64,000 nt of DNA from JAICYJ01 sp963766445. GTDB taxonomy: Bacteria; Actinomycetota; Thermoleophilia; Gaiellales; JAICJC01. The stretch is from NCBI GenBank assembly GCA_963766445.1, contig CAVXZW010000017.1, positions 1 to 64,000 of the forward strand. The letters run 5' to 3'. A program made the translations under genes and the position numbers. The notes beneath the pieces are model-generated. The model made no database searches. It saw only the letters and a list, made by a program, of their open reading frames with translations, and had not been told where the DNA came from. The first letter of the stretch is position 1. Each line of letters starts with the position of its first letter. Shown piece after piece: positions 28,763-36,485 of this stretch.

Positions 28763-29171
28763 CGGGCGCCACCTCCGAGAGCAGCTCGTTCTGGCGGACC
28801 AGCATCGCTCCGCCATCGGTCTCGTGGTCGTATCCCACCAGGTGCAGCACGCCGTGCACCAGCAGCGTCGCGATCGGCGTCCCCTCCGCCGACGCCACCG
28901 CCGGGCACACCACCAGGTCACCCAGCTGGCGGGGGACGCCCTCCGGGAGCAGGGCACGGCCGTCGATCGGGAACGACAGCACGTCGGTCGCCGACGGCTT
29001 GCCGCGGTGCTCCGCGTTCAGCTCGGCGATGCGCCGCTCGTCCACGAACGCCAGGCCCACCTCGCCGCTGTCGACGCCCTCGGCCGCGAGCGCCGAGCGC
29101 ACGACCGCGGCCGCAGCCGGCTCGTCCACCCGCCAGCCGCTGTGGTTCTCGATCTCCACCTCGACCGTCAC
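28743..29171 (-). CDS. ybeY: endoribonuclease YbeY
   Basis: A 142-residue metal-dependent rRNA-maturation RNase. The zinc motif HGVLHLVGYDHE is canonical (HGxLHLxGYDH), preceded by NAEHRGKPSATDVLSFPI, the conserved 'R..ATDVLSFP' segment. It overlaps phoH by four bases (ATGA-type junction at 29168-29171) and the dgkA-like gene by 20, in the usual phoH-ybeY-dgkA order. Confidence 0.95.
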   Translation of the reverse strand: MTVEVEIENHSGWRVDEPAAAAVVRSALAAEGVDSGEVGLAFVDERRIAELNAEHRGKPSATDVLSFPIDGRALLPEGVPRQLGDLVVCPAVASAEGTPIATLLVHGVLHLVGYDHETDGGAMLVRQNELLSEVAPVVADPA

Positions 29172-30130
29172 TCCGGCCGTCCCGGCCCGTTCTGCTCGGC
29201 GTGCTGCAGGTAGGCGTTCACGATCCGCTGCACAAGCTTGTGGCGCACCACGTCGGCGTCGGAGAACTGGATGAACGAGATGTCGGGCACTCCCTCCAGC
29301 ACCCGCATCACGTTCACCAGTCCGGAGCGCTGCTCGCGCGGCAGGTCGATCTGCGTGATGTCGCCGGTGACGACAACGCGCGATCCGAAGCCGAGCCTGG
29401 TCAGGAACATCTGCATCTGCTCGGGGCTGGTGTTCTGCGCCTCGTCCAGGATGATGAACGAGTCGTTCAGCGTGCGCCCGCGCATGAACGCCAGCGGCGC
29501 CACCTCGATCATGCCGGTGTCGATGTAGTTGAGCAGCTTGTCGGCGTCCAGCATGTCGTGCAGGGCGTCGAACAGCGGGCGCAGGTACGGGTCGACCTTC
29601 GCCTGCAGGTCGCCCGGCAGGAAGCCCAGCCGCTCGCCCGCCTCGACGGCGGGCCGGGTCAGGATGATCCGCGCCACCTCGCGCTCCGACAGCGCCGCCA
29701 CGGCCAGCGCGATCGCGAGGTAGGTCTTGCCGGTGCCGGCGGGTCCGATCCCGAAGGTGACCGTGTTGGCGCGGATCGCGTCCACATACGCCTTCTGCCC
29801 CAGCGTCTTGGGTGAGACGCGCTGGCCGCGATGGCGCCAGACGACGTCGTGCAGCACGTCCACGGCGCGGCCGTCGGCGGTCAGCACGCCGGCCACCGCC
29901 TCGACCGTCTGCGGCCCGATCGAGATGCCCTGCACGACCAGCTGCGACAGCTCCTCGACCATCGCCTTGGCCCGCTCGACGGCCGGATCCTCGCCCTCCA
30001 GGGTCAGCTCGTTTCCGCGCAGGTAGACGCTCGCTCCGGTGCGCTCGGCCAGCTCATGCAGCACAGCGTCGCGATCGTCGCCCAGTTCCGTCGCCAGGTC
30101 GTGCCCGACCGAGACCTTCAGTCGTGCCAT
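29168..30130 (-). CDS. phoH: PhoH-family ATPase
   Basis: A 320-residue protein with an N-terminal KH-like RNA-binding part (ERTGASVYLRGNELTLEGED) and a PhoH P-loop NTPase domain: Walker A GIGPAGTGKTYLAIALAV, TRPAVEAGERLGFLPGDLQ, Walker B FIILDEAQNTSPEQM, and GDITQIDLPREQRSGL (sensor/Q motif). Works with YbeY in RNA metabolism in many bacteria. ATG 30130. Confidence 0.93.
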   Translation of the reverse strand: MARLKVSVGHDLATELGDDRDAVLHELAERTGASVYLRGNELTLEGEDPAVERAKAMVEELSQLVVQGISIGPQTVEAVAGVLTADGRAVDVLHDVVWRHRGQRVSPKTLGQKAYVDAIRANTVTFGIGPAGTGKTYLAIALAVAALSEREVARIILTRPAVEAGERLGFLPGDLQAKVDPYLRPLFDALHDMLDADKLLNYIDTGMIEVAPLAFMRGRTLNDSFIILDEAQNTSPEQMQMFLTRLGFGSRVVVTGDITQIDLPREQRSGLVNVMRVLEGVPDISFIQFSDADVVRHKLVQRIVNAYLQHAEQNGPGRPE

Positions 30131-30178
30131 CAGGTCGTCTGGGCCGCCGCGATCGTGGAAAGAGCCATCCCCGAAAGT

Positions 30179-30625
30179 CTACGCCGACAGGCGGTCACGC
30201 ACGAGAGCGGATGCCACACGGCCGTCGGCGCGGCCGCCCGACCGCTCGGTGACCAGCCCCATCACGCGGCCCATGTCCTTCATCGTCTCGGCGCCGGTGT
30301 CGGCGATCGCCGCATCCACCAGCGCCGCCAGCTCCTGCTCGCTGAGCGGGGCCGGCAGGAACTCCTCGATCACCGGCACGTCGGCGCGCTCGCGGGCGGC
30401 GCGGTCGTCCTGGCCGGCCTTGTCGTAGGCCTCGGCCGCCTCCAGCCGCTGCTTTCGCTCACGCCGCAGCACCGCCATCGCCTGCTCGTCCCCGAACTCC
30501 CCGGGCGCGTCCTTCTCGGCCTTCTGCAGGGACGAGTAGATCAGGCGCAGCGCGTCCAGCCGCTCGCGCTGACCGCTCTTCATCGCGTCGCGCAGCTCGG
30601 CCTGGACCTGTTCGGTGAGGGTCAC
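30179..30625 (-). CDS. yqeY: GatB/YqeY domain protein
   Basis: A 148-residue helical protein: LRDAMKSGQRERLDALRLIY, SSLQKAEKDAPGEFGDEQAM and the C-terminal GatB-tail-like part (ETMKDMGRVMGLVTERSGGR, ADGRVASALVRDRL). YqeY proteins resemble the tRNA-binding tail of GatB. GTG 30625 overlaps the mtaB stop (GTGA), in the standard mtaB-yqeY order. Confidence 0.9.
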   Translation of the reverse strand: MTLTEQVQAELRDAMKSGQRERLDALRLIYSSLQKAEKDAPGEFGDEQAMAVLRRERKQRLEAAEAYDKAGQDDRAARERADVPVIEEFLPAPLSEQELAALVDAAIADTGAETMKDMGRVMGLVTERSGGRADGRVASALVRDRLSA

Positions 30626-31843
30626 GAGCACAGGGTAGCGATCACGGCGTCGCCGGCCGCGAGCACGCCCAGCACCTCGGCCAGCCGGCCGCGCACACCG
30701 CCGGTGACGCGGAACGGCGTGTAGTCGTCGCTGTACCCGCGCCCGTCGGCGTCCTCCACCAGCACCCGCTCGCGCCGCCCCACCTTGGACGCCCGATGAG
30801 CGGCGCCCTGGGCATCCGACAGCGCCCGCAGCCGGCGCGATCGGCGGCGCTTCTCGGCGGCCGACACCGGATCGTCGCCCGCGTCCGCCGTGCCCGGCCG
30901 CGGCGAGTACGGGAACACGTGCACCTTGGTGAAGCCGGCGGCGCTGACCGCATCGAGCGTGGCGCCGAAGTCTTCGACCCGCTCCGATGGGTGGCCGACG
31001 ATCACGTCGCTGGTCAGATTGATGCCCGTCGACCAGCTCCCGCGCGCGGTGCATCTTGCCCAGGAACCCCGCCGCCGCGTAGTGGCGCCGCATCGCCCGA
31101 AGCACGCGGTCCGAGCCCGACTGCATCGGCACGTGCAGGTGCCGCGCCACGCCGGGCGTGTCCGCGACGGCGCGCAGCAGCCGATCGCTGAGGTGATTGA
31201 CCTCGATCGACGAGAGCCGCACCCGCTCCACGCCGTCGACGGCCGCCACCGCCTCCAGCAGGCCGGCCAGGTCAAGGCCGGCCTCCCGGTCGCGGAAGCA
31301 CCCCAGGTTGACGCCTGTCAGCACCAGCTCGCGGTGGCCCTGCGCCGCCCGCCGCCGCGCCTCCGCCAGCACCGCGGCCGCCGAGCGGCTGCGGCTGGCG
31401 CCCCGCACCTGCGGTATCACGCAGTAGCTGCAGGTGAACGAGCATCCGTCCTGGATCTTGAGGTAGGCCCGGGTGCGGCCGAACCGTGGCTGGGCGACGC
31501 CCGTGCAGGACAGCGCCCCAACCTGCTCCGAGATGGCCGGCGCAAGCAGCTCCGACCGCCGCGAGAGCACCGTCACGTTCTCGGGAAGCCCGTCGAAGGC
31601 GCCGTCCAGCGCGGCGGCGCAGCCGGTCACGACCACCCGTTCCGCGCTCCGCGCCGCCCGGCGCGCGGCCTTGCGGGACTTGGCCACCGCCTCGGCCGTA
31701 ACGCAGCAGGTGTTGAGAACGCGCACCGCGGCCTGATCCGCCGGCACCTCCCGATGGCCGTCGGCCGCCAGCCGCTCCCGCACCTGCTGGGCGTCGGTCA
31801 TCGACACCTTGCAGCCGAGGAACTCGGTGGCAAACGTCGTCAC
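30622..31843 (-). CDS. mtaB: tRNA t6A37 methylthiotransferase MtaB, one frameshift
   Basis: Radical-SAM enzyme that converts t6A37 to ms2t6A37. The N-terminal UPF0004 domain starts TEFLGCKVSMTDAQQVRERL with cluster Cys in CKVS, NTCCVT and VVTGCAA. The radical-SAM cluster is DGCSFTCSYCVIPQVRG. C-terminal TRAM-like end ADGRGYSDDYTPFRVTGGVR. Two frames meet near 31025 at RARELVDG / INLTSDVIVGHPSE, consistent with one indel. GTG 31843 overlaps the rsmE stop. About 406 residues once joined. Confidence 0.9.
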
Positions 31844-32478
31844 CCCAGGAAGCCCATCTCTCGCAGCGCCAGCGCCGCGGCCACGATCGCCGCCGTCTCG
31901 GTGCGCAGCACCACGGGCCCGAATGTGGCGACGGCGACGCCGCGCGATCGCGCCAGCTCCAGCTCGGCATCCGAGAAGCCCGGCTCCGGGCCGATCAGCA
32001 GCGTGGCCGAGCGGCGGCCGACGATGCGGTCGGCGAGCCCGCCCGACGCACCCGTGTTGCTGAGCACCACCGCCTCGCGGCTGAGCACGTCCGCGTAGGC
32101 CGACGGCGCCAGCAGCTCCGGCAGCCGTGACTGCTTCGACTGCTTCGCGGCGGCCTCGGCCACCCGCGCCCAGCGCTCGAGGCGGCTCTCGGAGAACGAG
32201 CCCTTCAGAAGCTCGGTGCGAAGCGGGCCGATCCGGGCGACGCCCAGCTCGGTCAGCTTCTCGACCGCCTCGTCCGAGCGGGCGCCCGGCTGGGCGATCC
32301 AGACGGTCACCGACGGTGCCTTGGGCAGGGCCTCCACCTCCTCGATCAGCTCGCATCCATCGGAGCGCACGCGCGCTCGAAACACGCGGCCCTCCCACAC
32401 GATCTCGCAAGTATCGCCGACCGGCAGGCGCAGCACCTGCTCGAGGTGGCGGCGGTCGCCGTCGGACAGCCGTGCCAC
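31840..32478 (-). CDS. rsmE: 16S rRNA (uracil-1498-N3)-methyltransferase RsmE
   Basis: SPOUT-fold methyltransferase: N-terminal PUA-like part (DGDRRHLEQVLRLPVGD), then GARSDEAVEKLTELGVARIG, AEAAAKQSKQSRLPEL and the SAM knot (LLIGPEPGFSDAELELA; LRTETAAIVAAALAL). The first conserved residues of the family (VYRFFARDLRDG) are encoded in frame upstream of GTG 32478, to about 32520, but without ATG, GTG or TTG; a CTG near 32526 next to the prmA stop is the probable true start. Confidence 0.9.
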   Translation of the reverse strand: MARLSDGDRRHLEQVLRLPVGDTCEIVWEGRVFRARVRSDGCELIEEVEALPKAPSVTVWIAQPGARSDEAVEKLTELGVARIGPLRTELLKGSFSESRLERWARVAEAAAKQSKQSRLPELLAPSAYADVLSREAVVLSNTGASGGLADRIVGRRSATLLIGPEPGFSDAELELARSRGVAVATFGPVVLRTETAAIVAAALALREMGFLG

Positions 32479-32522
32479 CCCGTCCCGCAGGTCGCGCGCG
32501 AAGAAGCGGTAGACGTGCCCGC

Positions 32523-33233
32523 TCAGCGTTCCACCAGCTCAGCCGCCCAGCCGTCCACCACCGCCCGGCGCCCGCCGCCCAGCGTCTGGCGCTCGAGCAG
32601 ACCCGACGCAAGCACCAGCGGCGGCCGGTCGGATCGCCGCAGCAGCGGCTCCAGCAGGTGCAGCTCCAGGTTGGCCAGCCACAGCGGTGCGGGCGGAAGC
32701 GGGTCGGCCAGGACGTCGCGGCGCTCGGCGCTCAACTCGACGTCGTTGCCGGCAGCGTTGATTCGCGTGGCCTGCACGGCCAGCGGATCGATGTCGAACG
32801 CCTGCAGCGGGCCGAAGCCGAGCTTGGCTGCCGCGATCGAGAGCACGCCGGAGCCGCAGCCGAGGTCGAGTGCCGGTCCGGGGTCGAGCTCCTGGAGCAG
32901 CGCCAGCGCTGCCCGCGTGGAGCCGTGCGTGCCGGTGCCGAACGCGCGGCCGGGATCGATCACGACGGCGATCGGCTCGGGCTGCGACCAGGGAGGCCCC
33001 ACCCACAACCGCCCCTCGCGCACGGGCCGGTGGAAGTCACGCCAGGCGTCGGCCCAGCCGTCCGCGACCGGTCTCTCGCTGAGCGACGGATCCGGGGGTT
33101 GCTCGGCGAAGCCCGACAGCTCCACCTGGTCGCCGTCGCGTTGCTCCTCGATCCCGCCCGGGAACCACTCCAGCATGCGTAGCGTGGCCAGCTCCGCGTC
33201 GGCCGCCGGGACGCGCAGGGTGTAGCGGTTCAT
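32523..33233 (-). CDS. prmA: ribosomal protein L11 methyltransferase
   Basis: A 236-residue class I methyltransferase. The PrmA-specific segment DPGRAFGTGTHGSTRAALAL leads into the SAM motif ALDLGCGSGVLSIAAAKLG and FDIDPLAVQATRINA. The NLELHLLEPLL stretch occupies the N-I/L-x-A-x-x-L motif IV position, here with Glu. ATG 33233 overlaps the dnaJ stop. Confidence 0.9.
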   Translation of the reverse strand: MNRYTLRVPAADAELATLRMLEWFPGGIEEQRDGDQVELSGFAEQPPDPSLSERPVADGWADAWRDFHRPVREGRLWVGPPWSQPEPIAVVIDPGRAFGTGTHGSTRAALALLQELDPGPALDLGCGSGVLSIAAAKLGFGPLQAFDIDPLAVQATRINAAGNDVELSAERRDVLADPLPPAPLWLANLELHLLEPLLRRSDRPPLVLASGLLERQTLGGGRRAVVDGWAAELVER

Positions 33234-34348
33234 CCCGAGAAGGCCGAGCGGATGCGGCCCAGGAACGACTCGTCGGGCTTGTACGTGTCCTCCGCAACGG
33301 CCGCCTCGAACTCGGCCAGCAGGCGACGCTGGTCGTCGGTCAGCCGCTGCGGCAGCATCACGTTCACCAGCACCCGGTGGTCGCCGCGGCCGCGGCCGTT
33401 CAGCACCGGCACGCCCTTGCCGCGCAGCACTATCACGTCGCCTGGCTGGGTGCCGGCCCGCAGCTCCACCTGCTGCTCGCCGTCCAGCGTCTCCACCGTC
33501 ACGGTGGTGCCGAGCGCGGCGCGCGTGAAGGGCAGGTTCAGCACGGTCACGACGTCGTTGCCGTCGCGCTGGAAGCTGGGGTGCGGCCTGACCCGCACGC
33601 CGACGTAGAGGTCTCCACGCGGCCCGCCCGGCTGGCCCTGGTTGCCGCGGCCGCGCAGCTGCAGCCGCTGGCCGTCCATGATCCCGGCCGGGATCTGCAC
33701 CTCGACCGTCTCGGCCACCTGCCGCAACCCGCGCCCGCGGCAGCTGCTGCAGGGCGTCTCGATCACGACGCCGCGGCCGCCGCAGGTGGGGCAGGCGCCG
33801 GTCTGCACGAACTGGCCGAGCGCCGTCTGCTGCACCCGCTGCACGCGGCCCTGACCGCCGCAGGTGTCACACGTGTGCGACTCGGATCCCGGCTCCGCGC
33901 CGGTGCCGCTGCAGCGGTCGCAGTCGCCGATCACCTCGATGTCGAGCCGGCGCTCGACGCCGAACGCGGCCTCCGCGAACTCGAGCGTCACGTTGGCGGC
34001 GACGTCGCCGCCACGCCGCTGCGCGCGGGCAGCCCCGAACAGGTCGTCGCCGAAGAAGGCGCCCAGCAGGTCGGACAGCGACCCGAAGTCCATGAACTGG
34101 TCGGTGTGCAGCGAGGAGCCGTCCACCCCGGCATGTCCGAAGCGGTCGTAGCGCGCGCGGGTGTCGGCATCGGACAACACCTCGTAGGCCTCGGCCACCT
34201 CGCGGAAGCGCTCGACAGCCTGGGGGTCGCCGGGGTTGACGTCGGGATGCAGCTCGCGGGCGAGCTTGCGAAAGGCCTTCTTGACCTCGGCCTCGTCGGC
34301 GCCCCGTTCGACGCCCAGCACCTCGTAGTAGTCACGCTTGGCAGCCAC
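33230..34348 (-). CDS. dnaJ: chaperone DnaJ
   Basis: A 372-residue type I J-protein: J domain with the HPD motif (ELHPDVNPGDPQAVERF), a short linker, four zinc-finger repeats (CDRCSGTG, CDTCGGQG, CPTCGGRG, CSSCRGRG) and the C-terminal substrate-binding domain (PAGIMDGQRLQLRGRGNQG). It lacks the usual neighbours grpE and dnaK; the gene upstream on the same strand is a peptide/XRE-TPR pair inserted between dnaJ and hrcA. Confidence 0.95.
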   Translation of the reverse strand: MAAKRDYYEVLGVERGADEAEVKKAFRKLARELHPDVNPGDPQAVERFREVAEAYEVLSDADTRARYDRFGHAGVDGSSLHTDQFMDFGSLSDLLGAFFGDDLFGAARAQRRGGDVAANVTLEFAEAAFGVERRLDIEVIGDCDRCSGTGAEPGSESHTCDTCGGQGRVQRVQQTALGQFVQTGACPTCGGRGVVIETPCSSCRGRGLRQVAETVEVQIPAGIMDGQRLQLRGRGNQGQPGGPRGDLYVGVRVRPHPSFQRDGNDVVTVLNLPFTRAALGTTVTVETLDGEQQVELRAGTQPGDVIVLRGKGVPVLNGRGRGDHRVLVNVMLPQRLTDDQRRLLAEFEAAVAEDTYKPDESFLGRIRSAFSG

Positions 34349-34456
34349 GCGAGCAGTCTAGAGGCGCGCGCCACCGAGCCCGCTGCCCTCAGCCGCGGGG
34401 CGTACCAGCCGCGCAGGGCCGGCGCCGCGGATTGCGGAGCCGACCCTCACGCACTG

Positions 34457-34564
34457 TTACCACTGATGAAAGCCGTGGCCGTGGTGCGGCCCGACCCTGG
34501 CCAGAAACATGGCCAGCGCAACTGCCCAGACAAAAAGCGCTGGGCGCTTCACCAGAATCTTCAT
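34457..34564 (-). CDS. 35-residue exported-looking peptide downstream of an XRE-TPR regulator
   Basis: ATG 34564 to TAA 34457, with a near-perfect ribosome site AGGAGGT (34571-34577) six bases upstream. The N-terminus is positive (MKILVKR), residues 8-23 form a hydrophobic core (PALFVWAVALAMFLAR), and the last 11 residues are GPHHGHGFHQW. This is the layout of a secreted signalling prepeptide or a small single-pass membrane peptide. It begins 32 bases after the stop of the regulator gene on the same strand, so the two are one transcript. No homologue recognised; a metal-binding role for the His tail is an alternative. Confidence 0.6.
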   Translation of the reverse strand: MKILVKRPALFVWAVALAMFLARVGPHHGHGFHQW

Positions 34565-34596
34565 TTGCCTACCTCCTGCCCACGGGGGTACTTCCC

Positions 34597-35946
34597 CTAC
34601 CAGCGAACATCCTGCAGGGCTTCTGCCGCCTGCCGGTACAACTCCGCTGCCCTTGCTGCTTCCCCTCTGCTGTGTGCCACATCCCCGAGCGCGATCCACG
34701 CGCCGGCGAGATGGCTCACCGTCTCCACAGCCGCAAAACAGTCCGCCGCGGCCTTGAAGGACGCCTCCGCCTGGTCGAGCCGGCCGAGCTCAAGCGACGC
34801 GCGGCCGATCACGATTTGAGCGTTACCTTCTTCTTCTCGGTATTCCTCGCGCGAACTCAATAACTCGATCGCGCGATATCCGCTCTCGATCGCGCCCTCC
34901 AGATCGCCGCTGTGCATCCGTGCCGACGCCAGCGACGAGGCCGCGAAGGCCGCGTCGATGCGATTGTCCTGCTCCACCGCGATCCTGAACGACTCGCGCA
35001 GGAGCGGTACCGCCTCCTCCGGCTTACCGGTGATCGCACGCAGCTGCCCGAGGTTGTTCAGCAGCTTGCCCACGTACTCGTGATCCGCCACCCGCTCGAA
35101 CAGCGCCTTCGATCGCTCGGCGTGCTCGCGCGCGCGGGTGTACTCGTTGCGCCGCTCTGCCACCAGCGACGCGTCCAGGTAGGTCTCGGCCAGCACCCGG
35201 TCGTCGTTCAGGGCGTGCGCCAGCTCCAGCGCCTGCTCGACGTCCTCGGCCGCCGCCGTGAAGTCCTTCTGGCGCCGCCGGATCTTGGCCCTCGCGTTGA
35301 AGATACGTGCCCTCAGCGCATCCGACGGGTCGACGGTGGTCTCGCAGGCCCGCAGCGCCTCGTCCAGCAGCGACGCCGCGGTCGCCAGGCTACCCATCTT
35401 GTACCGGACGACCCCGATCCGGTACAGGGCCAGCGCGAGGGCGTCACCCGATCCAGCCTGCTCCGCCGCATGCCGTGCGGCGGCCAGCTCGACCAGCGCA
35501 TCGTCGAGGCGGCCGACGTTCTGCAGCGCCCAGCCCCGCGCCAGCCGCAGCCGCAGGGCGAGCCGCTCGCTCCCCGGCGACCGGAGGGCGTCCCTTACAC
35601 CCTCCAGCTCGGCGAGCGCCTCGGTATCGCGGTGCGCCTCGATCTCGGCCTCGGCACGCGTGACCGCCGCCTCGCAGGCGGCCATGATCGCCGCCGTGCT
35701 CTCCCCGGCCAGCGCCATGCGGTCGACCCCGAGCCGCTCGGCGAACCAGTCGAGTGCGGCCGGCGAGGGCCGCGTCTTGCCCAGCTCCACCTGGCTCACG
35801 TACTCCTTGGAGAAGCGCGAGCCCCCGAGCTCGCCCTGCGTGAGCCCGATCTCGAGCCGCGCCTCGCGCACGCGCGCGCCGACCCCAGTGGCGCGCTCGC
35901 GGCGAGTGACCCCGCGCGTGGTCTCGAGTGTCTTCGCGTCTCCCAT
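34597..35946 (-). CDS. XRE helix-turn-helix regulator with TPR repeats (RRNPP-like)
   Basis: A 449-residue cytoplasmic regulator. Residues about 22-80 are a Cro/XRE helix-turn-helix (ARVREARLEIGLTQGELGG, SKEYVSQVELGKTRPSPAAL). From about 110 to the end there are tandem TPR helix pairs (ALQNVGRLDDALVELAAARH, YRIGVVRYKMGSLATAASLL, LNNLGQLRAITGKPEEAVPL, IVIGRASLELGRLDQAEASF, and IALGDVAHSRGEAARAAELY). HTH plus C-terminal TPRs is the architecture of PlcR, Rgg and PrgX peptide receptors, though actinobacterial examples often have no known ligand. ATG 35946 chosen, ATG 35955 also possible. The upstream region carries repeated motifs. Confidence 0.85.
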   Translation of the reverse strand: MGDAKTLETTRGVTRRERATGVGARVREARLEIGLTQGELGGSRFSKEYVSQVELGKTRPSPAALDWFAERLGVDRMALAGESTAAIMAACEAAVTRAEAEIEAHRDTEALAELEGVRDALRSPGSERLALRLRLARGWALQNVGRLDDALVELAAARHAAEQAGSGDALALALYRIGVVRYKMGSLATAASLLDEALRACETTVDPSDALRARIFNARAKIRRRQKDFTAAAEDVEQALELAHALNDDRVLAETYLDASLVAERRNEYTRAREHAERSKALFERVADHEYVGKLLNNLGQLRAITGKPEEAVPLLRESFRIAVEQDNRIDAAFAASSLASARMHSGDLEGAIESGYRAIELLSSREEYREEEGNAQIVIGRASLELGRLDQAEASFKAAADCFAAVETVSHLAGAWIALGDVAHSRGEAARAAELYRQAAEALQDVRW

Positions 35947-35961
35947 GTCTCTCAAGGTAGC

Positions 35962-36105
35962 GGACTCCGGGTCACTTGACTAGCACCTCCTGGAGAATTC
36001 GTCGACTGCGGGACTATACGCGATTTCAAGCCAAAACGAGGCGAGTCAAGTAGATCCGACCAGGCAACTTGATTTACCCCTTTTTGTGCACTTGACCCGG
36101 AGTCC
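35962..36105. promoter_or_regulatory. repeat-rich control region of the XRE-TPR gene
   Basis: Two outer arms are perfect 13-base inverted repeats: GGACTCCGGGTCA (35962-35974) and TGACCCGGAGTCC (36093-36105). Within and beside them ACTTGA(C) occurs four times: 35974-35980 (+), 36045-36051 (reverse), 36067-36072 (+) and 36090-36096 (+). The last three are spaced 22-23 bases apart, about two helical turns. Such clustering upstream of an HTH gene suggests operators for autoregulation; TTGAC is also a -35 type sequence, so some copies may be promoter elements. The block is AT-richer than its surroundings. Confidence 0.55.
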
Positions 36106-36247
36106 CCGGGCGACTATTGTGAGGCTACAACGCAAAGACGGCACGGCGAGACGGTGGTGCCGGAGACGAACCCTCTACCGGTGGGCCGCCGGGAAGGATT
36201 CACAAGTCTCCTCGGGGTCACACCACCCAACTCGCAGCCGGGGGGGT

Positions 36248-36303
36248 CGGAGTCAAGAAGCGCGTCGGAGTGGACTGGAGCCCCACTCCGACGCGCGACT
36301 CCG
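36248..36303. terminator. long bulged hairpin
   Basis: GCGCGTCGGAGTGG (36260-36273) pairs perfectly with CCACTCCGACGCGC (36283-36296) around a nine-base loop, and an outer stem CGGAGTC/GACTCCG (36248-36254 with 36297-36303) closes it across a five-base bulge. It sits between hrcA and the XRE-TPR gene, just beyond the inverted-repeat element, and may terminate hrcA transcription or separate the two units. Confidence 0.45.
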
Positions 36304-36315
36304 TTAACGGCCCCA

Positions 36316-36485
36316 TAGATGGTTGATTCCACGAGCGACGCGGCGCTGGACTGGTCTGGGACACGCCGGACGCCACGATCGTCCTCGGCCAGGACATCAT
36401 CCAGCCTGCCCTGCGGACGCTCCCGTCGTCCGGCCCGCCCCATCCTGCGCCCAGCATCCACGCATCCCGTGGAATCAACCATCTA
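36316..36485. mobile_element. 170-base MITE-like element with perfect 18-base terminal inverted repeats (copy 1)
   Basis: Left end TAGATGGTTGATTCCACG (36316-36333) is the exact reverse complement of the right end (36468-36485). The interior has no gene of its own. The reverse complement matches 51849-52018 over the full 170 bases without a gap, with about 19 differences by eye. The right end supplies the stop codon of hrcA (TAG = 36483-36485, minus strand). No clear target duplication. Confidence 0.7.

Noticed and set aside
27974..29815. 613-codon plus-strand open frame opposite dgkA-like, ybeY and phoH
   Set aside because: Shadow of three well-supported minus-strand genes; no motif and Arg/Gln/His-rich composition.
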